Both the position numbers and the translations under genes were made by a program. Shown here in pieces: positions 34,832 through 44,088 of a DNA stretch of 64,000 nucleotides. The stretch is from Bradyrhizobium sp. in8p8. Lineage in GTDB: Bacteria > Pseudomonadota > Alphaproteobacteria > Rhizobiales > Xanthobacteraceae. The stretch lies in contig NZ_AUGD01000005.1 of NCBI RefSeq assembly GCF_000426845.1, forward strand, positions 186,001-250,000, read 5' to 3'. Each line of letters opens with the position of its first letter. The stretch's first letter is position 1. The notes under the pieces are model-generated. The model was given only the letters and a program-made list of their open reading frames with translations. It did no database searches and was not told the origin of the DNA.

Positions 34832-36142
34832 ATGGCCGTATCGAGAGACCAGACGGCGCGCGTCCTTCGCCAGGAAGTGGCGGAGGAGCAGTCGAGCGGT
34901 GATGTCGCGTCGGAGGCATCCGCACCCCCTGCCGAGCAGTTGCGCACTCATGTCGCCGAGGACGCGAGACGGCCGCCTCCGGAGACGCCGGAAAAGCCCG
35001 TGACCGACAAGCCGGCTGCATCCGCGCCAGATGCGCCCGCCGCCGGCGCTCCGAGATCCGGCAAGCGCAAATTCGTCCTGATGGGCGTCGGCCTCCTCCT
35101 TGCGCTCGCTGTTGCGGGCTATGCCGGCTATTACACGCTGGTCGGACGTTTCTATATCTCCACCGACGATGCCTATGTCCGCGCCAACAACACCATGCTT
35201 GGCGCGCGCGTTTCCGGCCACATTGCCTCGATCCTCCCCGGCGACAACACGTCGGTCCGCGCCGGCGACATCGTCTTCCGCATCGACGACGGCGACTACA
35301 AGATCGCGGTCGAAGCCGCCGCGAGCAAGATCGCCACTCAGCAAGCCACCATCGATCGCATCGGCCGCCAGGTCGCCGCGCTCGACAGCCAGGTTGCGCA
35401 GGCGAAGGCCCAGCTCGTCTCGGCGCAGGCAGGCCTCAAGCGCGCCGACCTCGACTACGAGCGCCAGCAAGCGCTGAGCAGCAAGGGCTTCGCCTCGCGC
35501 GCCACCTTCGAGAGCTCGGAAGCCGGACGCGATCAGGGCGCCGCCGCTGTCAAGGCCGCGCAGGCTGCCTACGACGTCGCCGTCAGCAATGTCGATGTCG
35601 CCAAGGCGCAGCAGGCCGAAGCCCAGGCTCAGCTCGCCGAGCTCAAGACCACGCTCGCCAAGGCCGAGCGCGACCTCGGCTTCACCGCGGTGCGCGCGCC
35701 GGTCAACGGCACGTTCTCCAATCGCCTCGTCAACACGGGCGATTTCGTCGCGGTCGGCCAGCGCCTCGGCAACATCGTGCCGCTCGACGACGTTTACATC
35801 GACGCCAACTTCAAGGAGACGCAGCTCAAGCGCATCCGGCCCGGTCAACCGGTGACGATCAAGGTCGATGCCTACGGCATGCGCAAGTTCTCCGGCGTCG
35901 TCGACAGCATCGCCGCGGGCGCGGGCTCGGTGTTCACGCTGCTGCCGCCCGATAACGCCACCGGCAACTTCACCAAGATAGTGCAGCGCGTGCCGGTCCG
36001 CATCCGTGTGCCGAAATCGGTGGCGAAGCAGAACCTGCTCCGCGCCGGCATGTCGGTGTATGCGATCGTCGACACCAACAAGGGCGCCGCCGACGCCGAC
36101 AGTGAGGTCGATCTCGACGATCCCACGGTTCATCCGCAGTAG
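34832..36142 (+). CDS. HlyD/EmrA-type membrane fusion protein
   Basis: A 436-residue periplasmic adaptor of a tripartite efflux pump. The first 70 residues are a disordered Glu/Pro/Ala stretch, then comes an inner-membrane helix (about 79-100), then barrel-sandwich and coiled-coil regions (YISTDDAYVRANN, the long Gln/Ala-rich hairpin 165-275, TAVRAPVNGTFSNRLVNTGDFV). GGGGGAGG precedes the ATG at 34832. Paired with the MFS gene 26 bases downstream. Confidence 0.93.
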   Translation: MAVSRDQTARVLRQEVAEEQSSGDVASEASAPPAEQLRTHVAEDARRPPPETPEKPVTDKPAASAPDAPAAGAPRSGKRKFVLMGVGLLLALAVAGYAGYYTLVGRFYISTDDAYVRANNTMLGARVSGHIASILPGDNTSVRAGDIVFRIDDGDYKIAVEAAASKIATQQATIDRIGRQVAALDSQVAQAKAQLVSAQAGLKRADLDYERQQALSSKGFASRATFESSEAGRDQGAAAVKAAQAAYDVAVSNVDVAKAQQAEAQAQLAELKTTLAKAERDLGFTAVRAPVNGTFSNRLVNTGDFVAVGQRLGNIVPLDDVYIDANFKETQLKRIRPGQPVTIKVDAYGMRKFSGVVDSIAAGAGSVFTLLPPDNATGNFTKIVQRVPVRIRVPKSVAKQNLLRAGMSVYAIVDTNKGAADADSEVDLDDPTVHPQ

Positions 36143-36168
36143 CCGACCCGAGCCTGCGAGATCGGACG

Positions 36169-37755
36169 ATGGCCGACGCCGCCACCGCTTCATCTGCCGT
36201 GATAGCGCATCCCGCCTCGGACCGCATCGCGCCGAAGCGGCTGTTCGCGTTCATCATCATGGTGTTCGGGATGTTCATGTCGATCCTGGACATCCAGATC
36301 GTGTCGGCCTCCCTCAGCGAGATTCAGGCCGGATTGTCGGCGAGCTCCAGCGAGGTCTCCTGGGTTCAGACCGCCTATCTGATCGCCGAGGTGATCGCGA
36401 TCCCGCTCTCGGGTTTCCTGTCGCGGGCCTTCGGCACGCGACTGCTGTTCGCGATCTCGGCGGCCGGCTTCACCGCCGCAAGCCTGCTCTGCGGCCTCGC
36501 CACGACGATCGAGGAGATGATCCTCTGGCGCGCGCTCCAGGGCTTTCTCGGCGCCGGCATGATCCCGACCGTATTCGCCTCGGCCTACACCGTGTTCCCG
36601 CGCACCAAGTTCCACATCGTCGGGCCCATCATCGGACTGGTCGCGACGCTGGCCCCGACCATCGGCCCGACGGTCGGCGGCTACATCACCGACCTGATGT
36701 CGTGGAACTGGCTGTTCTTCATCAATGTCGTGCCCGGTATCGGCATCACCATCGGCGTGCTGGCTCTGGTCGATTTCGACGAGCCGCATTTCGAACTGCT
36801 CGACCGCTTCGACTGGTGGGGGCTGTTGTTCATGGCCGGCTTCCTCGGCACGCTGGAATATGTGCTGGAGGAAGGACCGCAATATGAATGGATGCAGGAT
36901 ACCTCGGTCGCGATCTGCGCCTGGATCTGCGGGCTCTCCGCGGTCGCCTTCTTTTGGCGCGTGTTCACGGCGGCCGAGCCGATCGTCAATCTGCGCACCT
37001 TCTCCGATCGCAATTTCGCCGTCGGATGCACGCTGCAATTCTGCATCGGCATCGGCCTCTACGGCCTGACCTACATCTATCCGCGCTATCTCGCCGAGGT
37101 GCGGGGCTACAGCGCGCTGATGATCGGCGAGACCATGTTCGTCTCCGGCATCACCATGTTCCTGGTCGCACCGCTGGTCGGCCGCCTCATGGCGAAGGTC
37201 GACATGCGCTACATGATCGCCTTCGGCCTCATCGTGTTCGCGATCGGCTCCTACCAGATGACGTGGATGACCCGGGATTACGACTTCTACGAGCTGCTGG
37301 TGCCTCAGATCCTGCGCGGCATCGGCATGATGTTCGCGATGGTGCCGACCAACAACGTCGCGCTCGGCACGCTGCCGCCCGAGAAAGTGAAGAACGCGAG
37401 CGGCCTGTTCAACCTGATGCGCAATCTTGGCGGCGCGGTCGGCCTCGCCGTCATCAACACCGTGCTCAATGATCGTACCGACCTGCACATCGCGCGCCTC
37501 CAGGAGCGCGTGACCTGGGGCAATGCCACCGCGACCGAAACCCTGACCATGTTCATGCAGAAGTTCCAGGGGCTCGGCGATTCCGCGCTGATGGCGATGA
37601 AGCAGCTCAGCCAGATCGTGCATCGCCAGGCCGTGGTGATGAGCTTCGGCGACGCGTTCCTCATCCTGGCGGTGTTCTATCTCGGCCTCAGCCTGCTGGT
37701 CGCGCTGCTGGACAGACCGGCTTCGCCGTTCGGCGCCGGCGGCGACGCGCATTAG
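36169..37755 (+). CDS. DHA2-family MFS efflux transporter (EmrB-like)
   Basis: A 528-residue proton-driven drug exporter with the usual 14 helices. The early motif MSILDIQIVSASLSEIQAGL and the ALQGFLGAGMIP helix with IGPTVGGYI (motif C) are diagnostic of EmrB/QacA members. It follows the fusion protein after 26 bases, and both are presumably under the TetR repressor. The substrate is unknown; hydrophobic toxic compounds are usual. Confidence 0.95.
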   Translation: MADAATASSAVIAHPASDRIAPKRLFAFIIMVFGMFMSILDIQIVSASLSEIQAGLSASSSEVSWVQTAYLIAEVIAIPLSGFLSRAFGTRLLFAISAAGFTAASLLCGLATTIEEMILWRALQGFLGAGMIPTVFASAYTVFPRTKFHIVGPIIGLVATLAPTIGPTVGGYITDLMSWNWLFFINVVPGIGITIGVLALVDFDEPHFELLDRFDWWGLLFMAGFLGTLEYVLEEGPQYEWMQDTSVAICAWICGLSAVAFFWRVFTAAEPIVNLRTFSDRNFAVGCTLQFCIGIGLYGLTYIYPRYLAEVRGYSALMIGETMFVSGITMFLVAPLVGRLMAKVDMRYMIAFGLIVFAIGSYQMTWMTRDYDFYELLVPQILRGIGMMFAMVPTNNVALGTLPPEKVKNASGLFNLMRNLGGAVGLAVINTVLNDRTDLHIARLQERVTWGNATATETLTMFMQKFQGLGDSALMAMKQLSQIVHRQAVVMSFGDAFLILAVFYLGLSLLVALLDRPASPFGAGGDAH

Positions 37756-37807
37756 GGGCGCGATCCGAGCTTGAGCGTGGCGAAGGCCTGCGCACCCATC
37801 TGCAACA

Positions 37808-37829
37808 CTCGTGCGTGATCTCGCACGAG
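37808..37829. other. Perfect 8-base inverted repeat
   Basis: CTCGTGCG-TGATCT-CGCACGAG lies 52 bases after the MFS stop and 6 bases upstream of a promoter-like -35. It may be a weak terminator or an operator for the promoter at 37835-37863. Confidence 0.4.
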
Positions 37830-37834
37830 CCCCG

Positions 37835-37863
37835 TTGCCAATCGAAAACGGCACATCTATAAA
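37835..37863 (+). promoter_or_regulatory. Strong sigma-70 promoter match
   Basis: TTGCCA and TATAAA are separated by exactly 17 bases, one mismatch from consensus in each hexamer. Such a match is rare in this high-GC sequence. It would start a transcript near 37870 that passes through a 24-codon ORF and into the ABC exporter gene. Confidence 0.65.
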
Positions 37864-37898
37864 GCGCACCTCATTCATTCGGACCGGGAGGGATTTGC

Positions 37899-37973
37899 AT
37901 GGTTTCGTCGCATTCGCAGATCGTACGCCCGCGCTCGATGATCGCTCGGCTCGGAATGTACGCGGCCTGCTAG
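37899..37973 (+). CDS. Possible 24-residue leader peptide or microprotein
   Basis: A short ORF (starts MVSSHSQIVRPRS, ends MYAAC then TAG) with GGGAGGG six bases before the ATG and a near-consensus promoter about 29 bases upstream of that. The rest of the 37756-38134 gap has no other convincing gene. The peptide is basic and mildly amphipathic. It may be a real small protein or a leader for the ABC exporter 161 bases downstream. Confidence 0.4.
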   Translation: MVSSHSQIVRPRSMIARLGMYAAC

Positions 37974-38134
37974 AGGCCTCTTCCGCCAGCTTCGATTGGG
38001 CCGAGGTTCAGACCAGGCGTCCCGATCGCTCCGCTCCCCAAGTCAAAGTCAGTTTTGAGTGACGCCGTCCGGGCCCTCGCGGCCGGTCTGCGTCCATCGA
38101 TGGAGCCGGCCCGCGCGCGCGGCCGGATGATGTC

Positions 38135-39934
38135 ATGACCGCTCTGTCAAAAAAGCCTGCCGCCATTCGCGTGGTGCTGCCCTTCGTATTCCGGCACTGG
38201 CTGAAGCAGCCCGGGCGCGGCCTCGTAGTGGCCGGCGGCCTGTTGGGTGCGACCATTGCCGACCTGTTCATGCCGGTATTCTCCGGGCATCTGGTGGATG
38301 CGCTGACGCGAGGCCCGTCCGACCCCGATGCGCGGCACGCCGCGCTGGTCGCGTTCGGCGCCATCGTGGCGTTGGGCGCGGCCTCGATGGTGCTGCGGCT
38401 CGTCGGTCTTCAAGCCATCGTGCCGTTCACGCTGAAGATCATGTCCGACGTCGCGCAGGACGCGTTCACGCGCGTGCAGCGCTTCTCGACCGACTGGCAC
38501 GCCAACTCCTTCGCCGGATCCACCGTGCGCAAGATCACCCGCGGCATGTGGGCGCTCGACCTGCTCAACGACACCATCCTGATGGCGCTGGCGCCGTCGC
38601 TGCTGGTGCTGGTCGGCTCGATGATCCTGATCGGCGTGCACTGGACCTCGCTTGGCCTCGTGATCGCGGTCGGGGCGATCGTCTACGTCGCGATCACTGT
38701 GGTGTTCTCGACCCGCTACATTGCGCCGGCCGCACGCGTCTCCAATGCCTGGGACACCAAGGTGGGTGGTACGCTTGCGGATGCGCTGACCTGCAATGCC
38801 GTGGTGAAGTCCTTCGGCGCGGAGCTGCGCGAGGACACGCGGCTCGCCCGCGTCATCAACCGCTGGCGCGTGCGCGTGCGGCGGACCTGGTATCGCTACA
38901 ATTACACGGCGATGGCGCAGCTGTCCCTGCTGCTGTGCCTGCGCGCGTCCGTGATCGGCGGGTCGGTGCTGCTGTGGATGTCGGGTCACGCCTCGCCCGG
39001 CGACGTCACCTATGTGCTGACGAGCTACTACGTCATCCACGCGTACTTGCGCGACGTCGGCATGCACATCAACAACCTCCAGCGCTCGGTCAACGACATG
39101 GACGAGCTGGTGGCGATCCATGACGAGCCGATCGGAATTGCCGATGCGCCCGACGCGCGGCCGATCTCGATCGAAGGCGGCGAGATCGTGTTCGACGACG
39201 TCACGTTCCACTATGGCGGCCATCGCGCGCCGCTCTATGACGGGCTGTCGTTGACGATCCGCGCCGGCGAGCGGGTCGGGCTCGTCGGCCGCTCCGGCTC
39301 CGGCAAGACCACTTTCGTCAAGCTGGTGCAGCGGCTCTACGATGTCACCGGCGGCCGCGTGCTGATCGACGGGCAGGACATCGCGCTGGCCACGCAGCAG
39401 TCGCTGCGCAGCCAGATCGCGATCGTGCAGCAGGAGCCGATCCTGTTCCATCGTTCGCTCGCCGAGAACATCGCCTATGGCCGGCCCGGCGCCAGCCTCG
39501 AGGCGATCGAGCAGGCGGCGCGGCTAGCCAACGCGCACGACTTCATCCTGCGCCTGCCGAAGGGCTATGGCACGCTGGTCGGCGAGCGCGGCGTGAAGCT
39601 GTCGGGCGGCGAACGTCAGCGTGTCGCGCTGGCGCGCGCCTTCCTTGCGGATGCGCCGGTGCTGATCCTGGACGAGGCGACTTCAAGCCTGGATTCGGAA
39701 TCGGAGGCGCTGATCCAGGAGGCGATGGAGCGGCTGATGAACGGCCGCACCTCGATCGTGATCGCCCATCGCCTGTCGACCGTGAAGAGTCTCGATCGCA
39801 TCCTGGTGTTCGACCGCGGCGAGATCGTCGAGCAAGGCACGCATGCGATGCTCGCAGCCAGGCCGGGCGGCATCTATCGCGGCCTGTTCGAGCGCCAGGT
39901 GGTGGAGCTCGGACGGATCGCGGCAGCGGAATGA
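38135..39934 (+). CDS. ABC exporter (fused permease and ATPase)
   Basis: A 599-residue half-transporter. Six helices span residues 1-320 with an exporter-type first intracellular loop (STDWHANSFAGSTVRKITRG). The ATPase shows Walker A GRSGSGKT (385-392), signature LSGGERQR, Walker B VLILDEATSS and the H-loop IAHRLST. It should dimerise and export lipids, peptides or drugs. A -10/-35 promoter and a possible leader ORF lie upstream. Substrate unknown. Confidence 0.93.
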   Translation: MTALSKKPAAIRVVLPFVFRHWLKQPGRGLVVAGGLLGATIADLFMPVFSGHLVDALTRGPSDPDARHAALVAFGAIVALGAASMVLRLVGLQAIVPFTLKIMSDVAQDAFTRVQRFSTDWHANSFAGSTVRKITRGMWALDLLNDTILMALAPSLLVLVGSMILIGVHWTSLGLVIAVGAIVYVAITVVFSTRYIAPAARVSNAWDTKVGGTLADALTCNAVVKSFGAELREDTRLARVINRWRVRVRRTWYRYNYTAMAQLSLLLCLRASVIGGSVLLWMSGHASPGDVTYVLTSYYVIHAYLRDVGMHINNLQRSVNDMDELVAIHDEPIGIADAPDARPISIEGGEIVFDDVTFHYGGHRAPLYDGLSLTIRAGERVGLVGRSGSGKTTFVKLVQRLYDVTGGRVLIDGQDIALATQQSLRSQIAIVQQEPILFHRSLAENIAYGRPGASLEAIEQAARLANAHDFILRLPKGYGTLVGERGVKLSGGERQRVALARAFLADAPVLILDEATSSLDSESEALIQEAMERLMNGRTSIVIAHRLSTVKSLDRILVFDRGEIVEQGTHAMLAARPGGIYRGLFERQVVELGRIAAAE

Positions 39935-40022
39935 GGCCCCGGCGGCGGGGCGAATCTTCCGACGCGCCGCTGCCGGAGGTGGGAATGAGAAAGCGCGATG
40001 ACGATCCTCATGTCATCGCGCT

Positions 40023-40766
40023 TTACTGCGTGCCCAGGCTGTTCCAGACGAGACCGAGCCCCGAGAGGAACAACAGGCCAAGCACGACGTCGCCGAAGTG
40101 CTTGTCGCTCAGGGCGTGATAGACGCGCGCGCCGGTCCATGTGCCGATCAGGGTGCCCGGAAAGGCGACCAGGGCGAGCCAGACCACTTTCAGTTCGACC
40201 AGGCCCGATGCCGTCTGCAGCACCAGCGCGGTGGCGAGCACCGTGAAATTGAAGAGCTGGAAGATGCCGCGTCGTTCGTGCTTGTTCCAGCCGCGGATGT
40301 TGGCCCACAGGATCGGCAACGGCCCCGACAGGCCGGCGAGTCCGCCCAGGATGCCGCCGGCAAAGCCGATCGCACCATCCGCGATCCGGCCGCCGAACTT
40401 GAAGGCGAGCGGCCGCTTGTTGAGGTACAGCGCGCTCGAAAACAGCAGGAGCAGCACACCGACGCTGAGCTTGAACACTTTCGGATCGGCCGAGGCGACC
40501 ATCATGGTGCCCAGCGGTACGCCGATCAGGCCCCCGATCAGGAACGGCCAGACCAGCGAGAGATCGAAGCTCTTCCACATCGAGGGCAGCGTCGAGGTCT
40601 GCGCAATCACCGAGCAGATCAGCACCAGCGGTACCGCCAGCGAGGGCGGCAGGACGTAGAGCCAGATGCCGAGCGCCATCAGCGCGGTGCCGAACCCGGC
40701 AAGTCCCGACACGAAGCCACCGGCGAGAGCGCCGAACAGCAGCAGGATGTAGGTGAGCGTTTCCAA
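40023..40766 (-). CDS. TSUP-family permease (TauE/SafE)
   Basis: A 247-residue membrane protein with about eight helices and duplicated halves. The first half begins LFGALAGGFVSGLAGFGTALMALGIW and the second GFAGGILGGLAGLSGPLPILW, the two family repeats. Such proteins export sulfite, sulfoacetate or related anions. I chose a TTG start at 40766 (reading METLTYILLL); the frame extends further upstream without membrane character. Divergent from the small secreted protein. Confidence 0.85.
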   Translation of the reverse strand: METLTYILLLFGALAGGFVSGLAGFGTALMALGIWLYVLPPSLAVPLVLICSVIAQTSTLPSMWKSFDLSLVWPFLIGGLIGVPLGTMMVASADPKVFKLSVGVLLLLFSSALYLNKRPLAFKFGGRIADGAIGFAGGILGGLAGLSGPLPILWANIRGWNKHERRGIFQLFNFTVLATALVLQTASGLVELKVVWLALVAFPGTLIGTWTGARVYHALSDKHFGDVVLGLLFLSGLGLVWNSLGTQ

Positions 40767-40992
40767 CAGATTAGCCTTGTGGCAAGGGACGATCCCGAGT
40801 GGTGATCGCCAGCGCTCGCATAACATGCCTGCTGCCTTGCAGGTCAATCCATGCTGCACGCAAGCGTGATCTGCGGGGTTCGGGCATTCGCGAAAGACGC
40901 GCCTACATGACGGCCGTACTTCAATCCTCGGACCACCCGATGCGATCATTCGTCCGGATCGGCCAGTCCTGTAGGCGATATGGAGAACGGCG

Positions 40993-41256
40993 ATGACCCT
41001 TACCAGGATTGCCGCTGCAGCCGCGCTGCTCGCGGTGGCGTTGGCGCCGACCTTGGCCCTGGCTCAGTTTTCCGAGCCTGCGGCCTATCAGGCCGCTCAT
41101 CCTGACCGCGATGTCCTGAATGGCGGCCAGCTCACGCCGGCGGCGCGTGCGGCTCTTGGCCAGCGGGGGATGCCTGCCGATGCGTATGCATCGCAGGCCC
41201 ATCCGTCATCGATGACACCGGAGGTGCGCTCCGGCCACCGCCGTCATCGTCGATGA
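40993..41256 (+). CDS. Small secreted hypothetical protein
   Basis: An 87-residue protein with a clear signal peptide (1-24, ending LALAQ) and a short polar mature part ending in a basic HRRHRR tail. No domain is recognised. Its stop is one base before the convergent MocR stop. Confidence 0.65.
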   Translation: MTLTRIAAAAALLAVALAPTLALAQFSEPAAYQAAHPDRDVLNGGQLTPAARAALGQRGMPADAYASQAHPSSMTPEVRSGHRRHRR

Positions 41257-41257
41257 T

Positions 41258-42628
41258 CTAGACGATCTGCCTCGTGTCGGCCGGCTTCTGCAGCGCGCCG
41301 ATCAGGATGCGCAGCGCCTCCGTCAATTCCGATCTGTTCCGTGCCGCGCCCAGCGAGACACGTGCCGCATGCGGCGGTGCCCCGTCGACGGTGAAGGCAT
41401 CGCCTGCGACGACGGCAAGACCGTTTCGCAGGAGATCTGCCGCGATGTCCAGCCGGCCCTCGGGCAGCCGCAGCCACAGATGATGTGCGGCAGGCTTGGC
41501 CAGCAATTGAAAACCCTTCAGCGTGCGTTGCGCGAGCTGCTGACGGCCGATCGCCTCGCTGCGAATGGCGCTGATGATGCGATCGGCAATCCCGCTTTCG
41601 ATCCAATGCGTCACCAGCGCCACCATCAGCGGCGCAGGCATCTGCACGGTCGCCTGCAAGGACATGCGCATGTCCCGCTGCGCGCCGCTGTCGGGCGTCA
41701 GAAGGTAGGCAACGCGCAGCGCGGGCGCGATGCATTTTGATAGTGTGGTCGCAAGGTATGTCCGCTCCGGAATGAGGCTTGCGATCGGCGAGGCCGAGCG
41801 GTCGAGCAGGCCGTAGGCGTCGTCCTCGATCAGGATCGTACCGGTGTCGCGAACGATCCTTGCAATGGCACCACGGCGTTCGTCGGAAAGCGTTGCGGTG
41901 GTTGGATTGTGCAGCGTCGGAATCAGATAGACGGCCTTCGGCCGGTGCGTGCGGCACGCCTTGGCCAGCGCGTCGGGAAGGATGCCGGCTTCATCCATGG
42001 CGACGCCGACCAGCTTGATGCCGAGCCGCGCGGCGGCCGCCTTGACGCCGGGAAAGGTCAGGGCTTCGGTCAGTACGGTTTCGCCGGGCCGCGCGAGCTG
42101 GGCGAGCAGGCTGAAGAGGATCGTCTGTGCGCCGGGAAAGATCGCGAGCCTGTCGGCCTGCGCGTGCGGAACGCGGGTGCGCAGCCAGCGCGCCGCGACC
42201 TCGCGTTCATGGAGGCTGCCGCCGGGCGGTTGATAATTGAGATAGGCGGTCAGGCCCGATTGTGCGCGGATGGCTTCCATGCCCGCGGTGATGCGCTCGT
42301 CGAGCTGCGCCTCGAGCGGATGCGGCGGTACGTTCATCGAGAGGTCGATCGAGACCGGATGCGGCAGGTCGACCGAGCGGCGCGCGCTGGTCTCCGAAAC
42401 GAACGAGCCCTGGCCGACACGGGCTTCCATGATGCCGCGGCGCCGCGCCTCGGTGTAGGCGCGCGTCACCGTGGTGAGGTCGATGCCGAGTGCTTTTGCG
42501 AGCGCGCGCTGCGTCGGGAGCTGCTGGCCCCGTACCAGCCGGCCGGCAGCGATGTCGGCCTCCATGGCCTCGACGATGCGCTGGTAGCGCGGACCCGAGA
42601 GTTCGGAGATTGTAGGGATCCAGCCCAT
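41258..42628 (-). CDS. MocR-type regulator (GntR DNA-binding plus aminotransferase)
   Basis: A 456-residue chimeric regulator: a GntR winged helix at about 12-77 (LPTQRALAKALGIDLTTVTRAYTE) joined to a fold-type I aminotransferase-like domain with NYQPPGG, IPTLHNPTTATL and the PLP lysine in TTLSKCIAP. MocR proteins bind PLP and regulate a nearby gene. I chose the ATG at 42628 over 42643. Two 9-base direct repeats, 21 bases apart, lie just upstream, facing the divergent DUF983 gene. Confidence 0.9.
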   Translation of the reverse strand: MGWIPTISELSGPRYQRIVEAMEADIAAGRLVRGQQLPTQRALAKALGIDLTTVTRAYTEARRRGIMEARVGQGSFVSETSARRSVDLPHPVSIDLSMNVPPHPLEAQLDERITAGMEAIRAQSGLTAYLNYQPPGGSLHEREVAARWLRTRVPHAQADRLAIFPGAQTILFSLLAQLARPGETVLTEALTFPGVKAAAARLGIKLVGVAMDEAGILPDALAKACRTHRPKAVYLIPTLHNPTTATLSDERRGAIARIVRDTGTILIEDDAYGLLDRSASPIASLIPERTYLATTLSKCIAPALRVAYLLTPDSGAQRDMRMSLQATVQMPAPLMVALVTHWIESGIADRIISAIRSEAIGRQQLAQRTLKGFQLLAKPAAHHLWLRLPEGRLDIAADLLRNGLAVVAGDAFTVDGAPPHAARVSLGAARNRSELTEALRILIGALQKPADTRQIV

Positions 42629-42653
42629 GCAAATCAGGCCCATATCCTTTGAA

Positions 42654-42683
42654 TGTATGGATACAAGACATTATTGTATGGAT
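42654..42683. promoter_or_regulatory. MocR direct-repeat operator
   Basis: TGTATGGAT occurs at 42654-42662 and 42675-42683, 21 bases apart, or two turns of the helix, in the intergenic space of the divergent MocR and DUF983 genes. MocR regulators often bind such paired direct repeats. A degenerate third site (TGTAGGGAT) begins at 42611, inside the MocR coding start. Confidence 0.7.
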
Positions 42684-42707
42684 CATCGAAAAGGAAGAGG
42701 TGTGGTC

Positions 42708-43136
42708 ATGGCGACAGTCTCCCTGGCAAAGGCGATGTGGCGCGGATTCAGCGGCAAATGTCCCAATTGCGGGGAGGGGCACATGTTCGGCCGCTTCCTG
42801 AAAGTGGCTCACGCCTGCGATCATTGCGGCGAGGAGCTGTTTCACCAGCGCGCAGACGACTTTCCGGCCTATCTCGTGATGGTCGTGGTCGGCCATCTCG
42901 TGGTGCCGGGGATCCTCGCGGTCGAGACCGCCTACGCGCCGCCGGAATGGCTCCAGCTCGCGGTGTGGCTCCCGGTGACGCTGATCGCCTCGCTCGCACT
43001 TCTGCAGCCGACCAAGGGCGCCATCGTCGGGTTGCAATGGCAGCTCGGAATGCACGGTTTCGAGGCGGGCAAGCTGCGGCGCGAGGGCGGCGAGCTTGCA
43101 CCGGTGCTGGTCAAAGCGGATACGCGCGCGGCCTGA
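42708..43136 (+). CDS. DUF983 membrane protein
   Basis: A 142-residue protein with an N-terminal zinc-ribbon (CPNCGEG and CDHCGEE) and two helices near 58-78 and 84-105, the DUF983 layout. AAGGAAGAGG precedes the ATG at 42708. Function unknown. It is divergent from the MocR gene and so its probable target. Confidence 0.85.
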   Translation: MATVSLAKAMWRGFSGKCPNCGEGHMFGRFLKVAHACDHCGEELFHQRADDFPAYLVMVVVGHLVVPGILAVETAYAPPEWLQLAVWLPVTLIASLALLQPTKGAIVGLQWQLGMHGFEAGKLRREGGELAPVLVKADTRAA

Positions 43137-43202
43137 GCGGCGTTTACATCGCGCGCCCGGCCGCTACACTCCATCGCACAACCAAGAACGATGGAAACGC
43201 CG

Positions 43203-43916
43203 ATGGCCGCACGCGCGAAGACCTTCCTGCTCTGTCATGGCGCGTGGTCCGGCGGATGGGCCTGGAAGAAGATGCATCCGCTGGTGGCACAAGCCGGGCA
43301 CCGCCTGGTGGCGCCGACCTACACCGGGCTCGGCGAGCGCGCCCATCTCGCAAGTCCCGCGATAGACCTGGATACGCACATCCAGGACATCCTCAACGTC
43401 ATCGCCTTCGAGGATTTGAGCGACATCGTTCTGCTTGGCCACAGCTATGGCGGCATGGTCGCGACCGGCGTCGCTGATCGCATGCGCGAGCGCGTGACTC
43501 AGCTGATCTATCTCGACGCCTTCGTGCCGCGCGACGGCCAGTCGCTGTTCGATCTCAACGAAAGCGGGCGCGAGCCGATGCGCAAGGCGGTTGCAGACGG
43601 CGACGGCTATCGCATTGCGCCGAACCCGCCGCCTCCGGACACACCGCAAGCCGATCTCGACTGGCTCTACGCGCGCCGTGTCCCGATGCCGATCAAGTGC
43701 TTCGAGGCGCGCTTGCGGCTCGAACACGGCGAGCCGGCGATGCCGCGCAGCTACATCTATTGCACGCGCATTCCGCCGGGCGACGTGTTCGGACAGTTCG
43801 CGAGGCGGACGAAGAACGAGCACGGCTGGCGCTATTTCGAGCTCGACGCCAGCCATGCGCCGAATGTTACCGCGCCGCAGGCGCTGATGGCGGTATTGGA
43901 GAAGATCGTCGCTTAG
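43203..43916 (+). CDS. Alpha/beta-hydrolase esterase
   Basis: A 237-residue esterase-like hydrolase. It has the oxyanion HGAWSGGWAW near the N-terminus, nucleophile serine in GHSYGG, and a late catalytic histidine in DASHAPN. The fold is like plant methyl-esterases and pyrethroid hydrolases. The ATG at 43203 is preferred over 43191 because GGAAA lies at a better distance. Substrate unknown. Confidence 0.85.
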   Translation: MAARAKTFLLCHGAWSGGWAWKKMHPLVAQAGHRLVAPTYTGLGERAHLASPAIDLDTHIQDILNVIAFEDLSDIVLLGHSYGGMVATGVADRMRERVTQLIYLDAFVPRDGQSLFDLNESGREPMRKAVADGDGYRIAPNPPPPDTPQADLDWLYARRVPMPIKCFEARLRLEHGEPAMPRSYIYCTRIPPGDVFGQFARRTKNEHGWRYFELDASHAPNVTAPQALMAVLEKIVA

Positions 43917-43979
43917 CCAGCGGCCGTCATTTCGGGGCTCGTGGTGCGCACGACACTGGTATTTTGCGCGCTCGGTGAA

Positions 43980-44018
43980 AATGGTGAGGGGTCCGATGCG
44001 GTTGGCACCGAACCCCTC
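43980..44018 (-). terminator. Terminator of the RNase P RNA gene
   Basis: On the minus strand GAGGGGT and ACCCCTC (44012-44018 and 43986-43992) pair around a 19-base loop with a further CG/CG step, followed by CACCATTTTCACC. It lies about 70 bases past the RNA 3' end. Confidence 0.6.
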
Positions 44019-44088
44019 GCTGCTTCGTCAGCAAGACGCGTTTTCCTCACGCGAACCGGAAGTCCACGTCGCTCGAAAACGCCTTAGA

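Noticed and set aside
37811..38062. An 83-codon plus-strand frame overlapping the 24-residue ORF
   Set aside because: It has no good ribosome site and starts upstream of the mapped-looking promoter; the shorter frame has a clear GGGAGGG.
43980..44018. Treating this hairpin as the terminator of the alpha/beta hydrolase gene
   Set aside because: It could be shared, but the T-run is on the minus strand, so it belongs better to the RNase P RNA.
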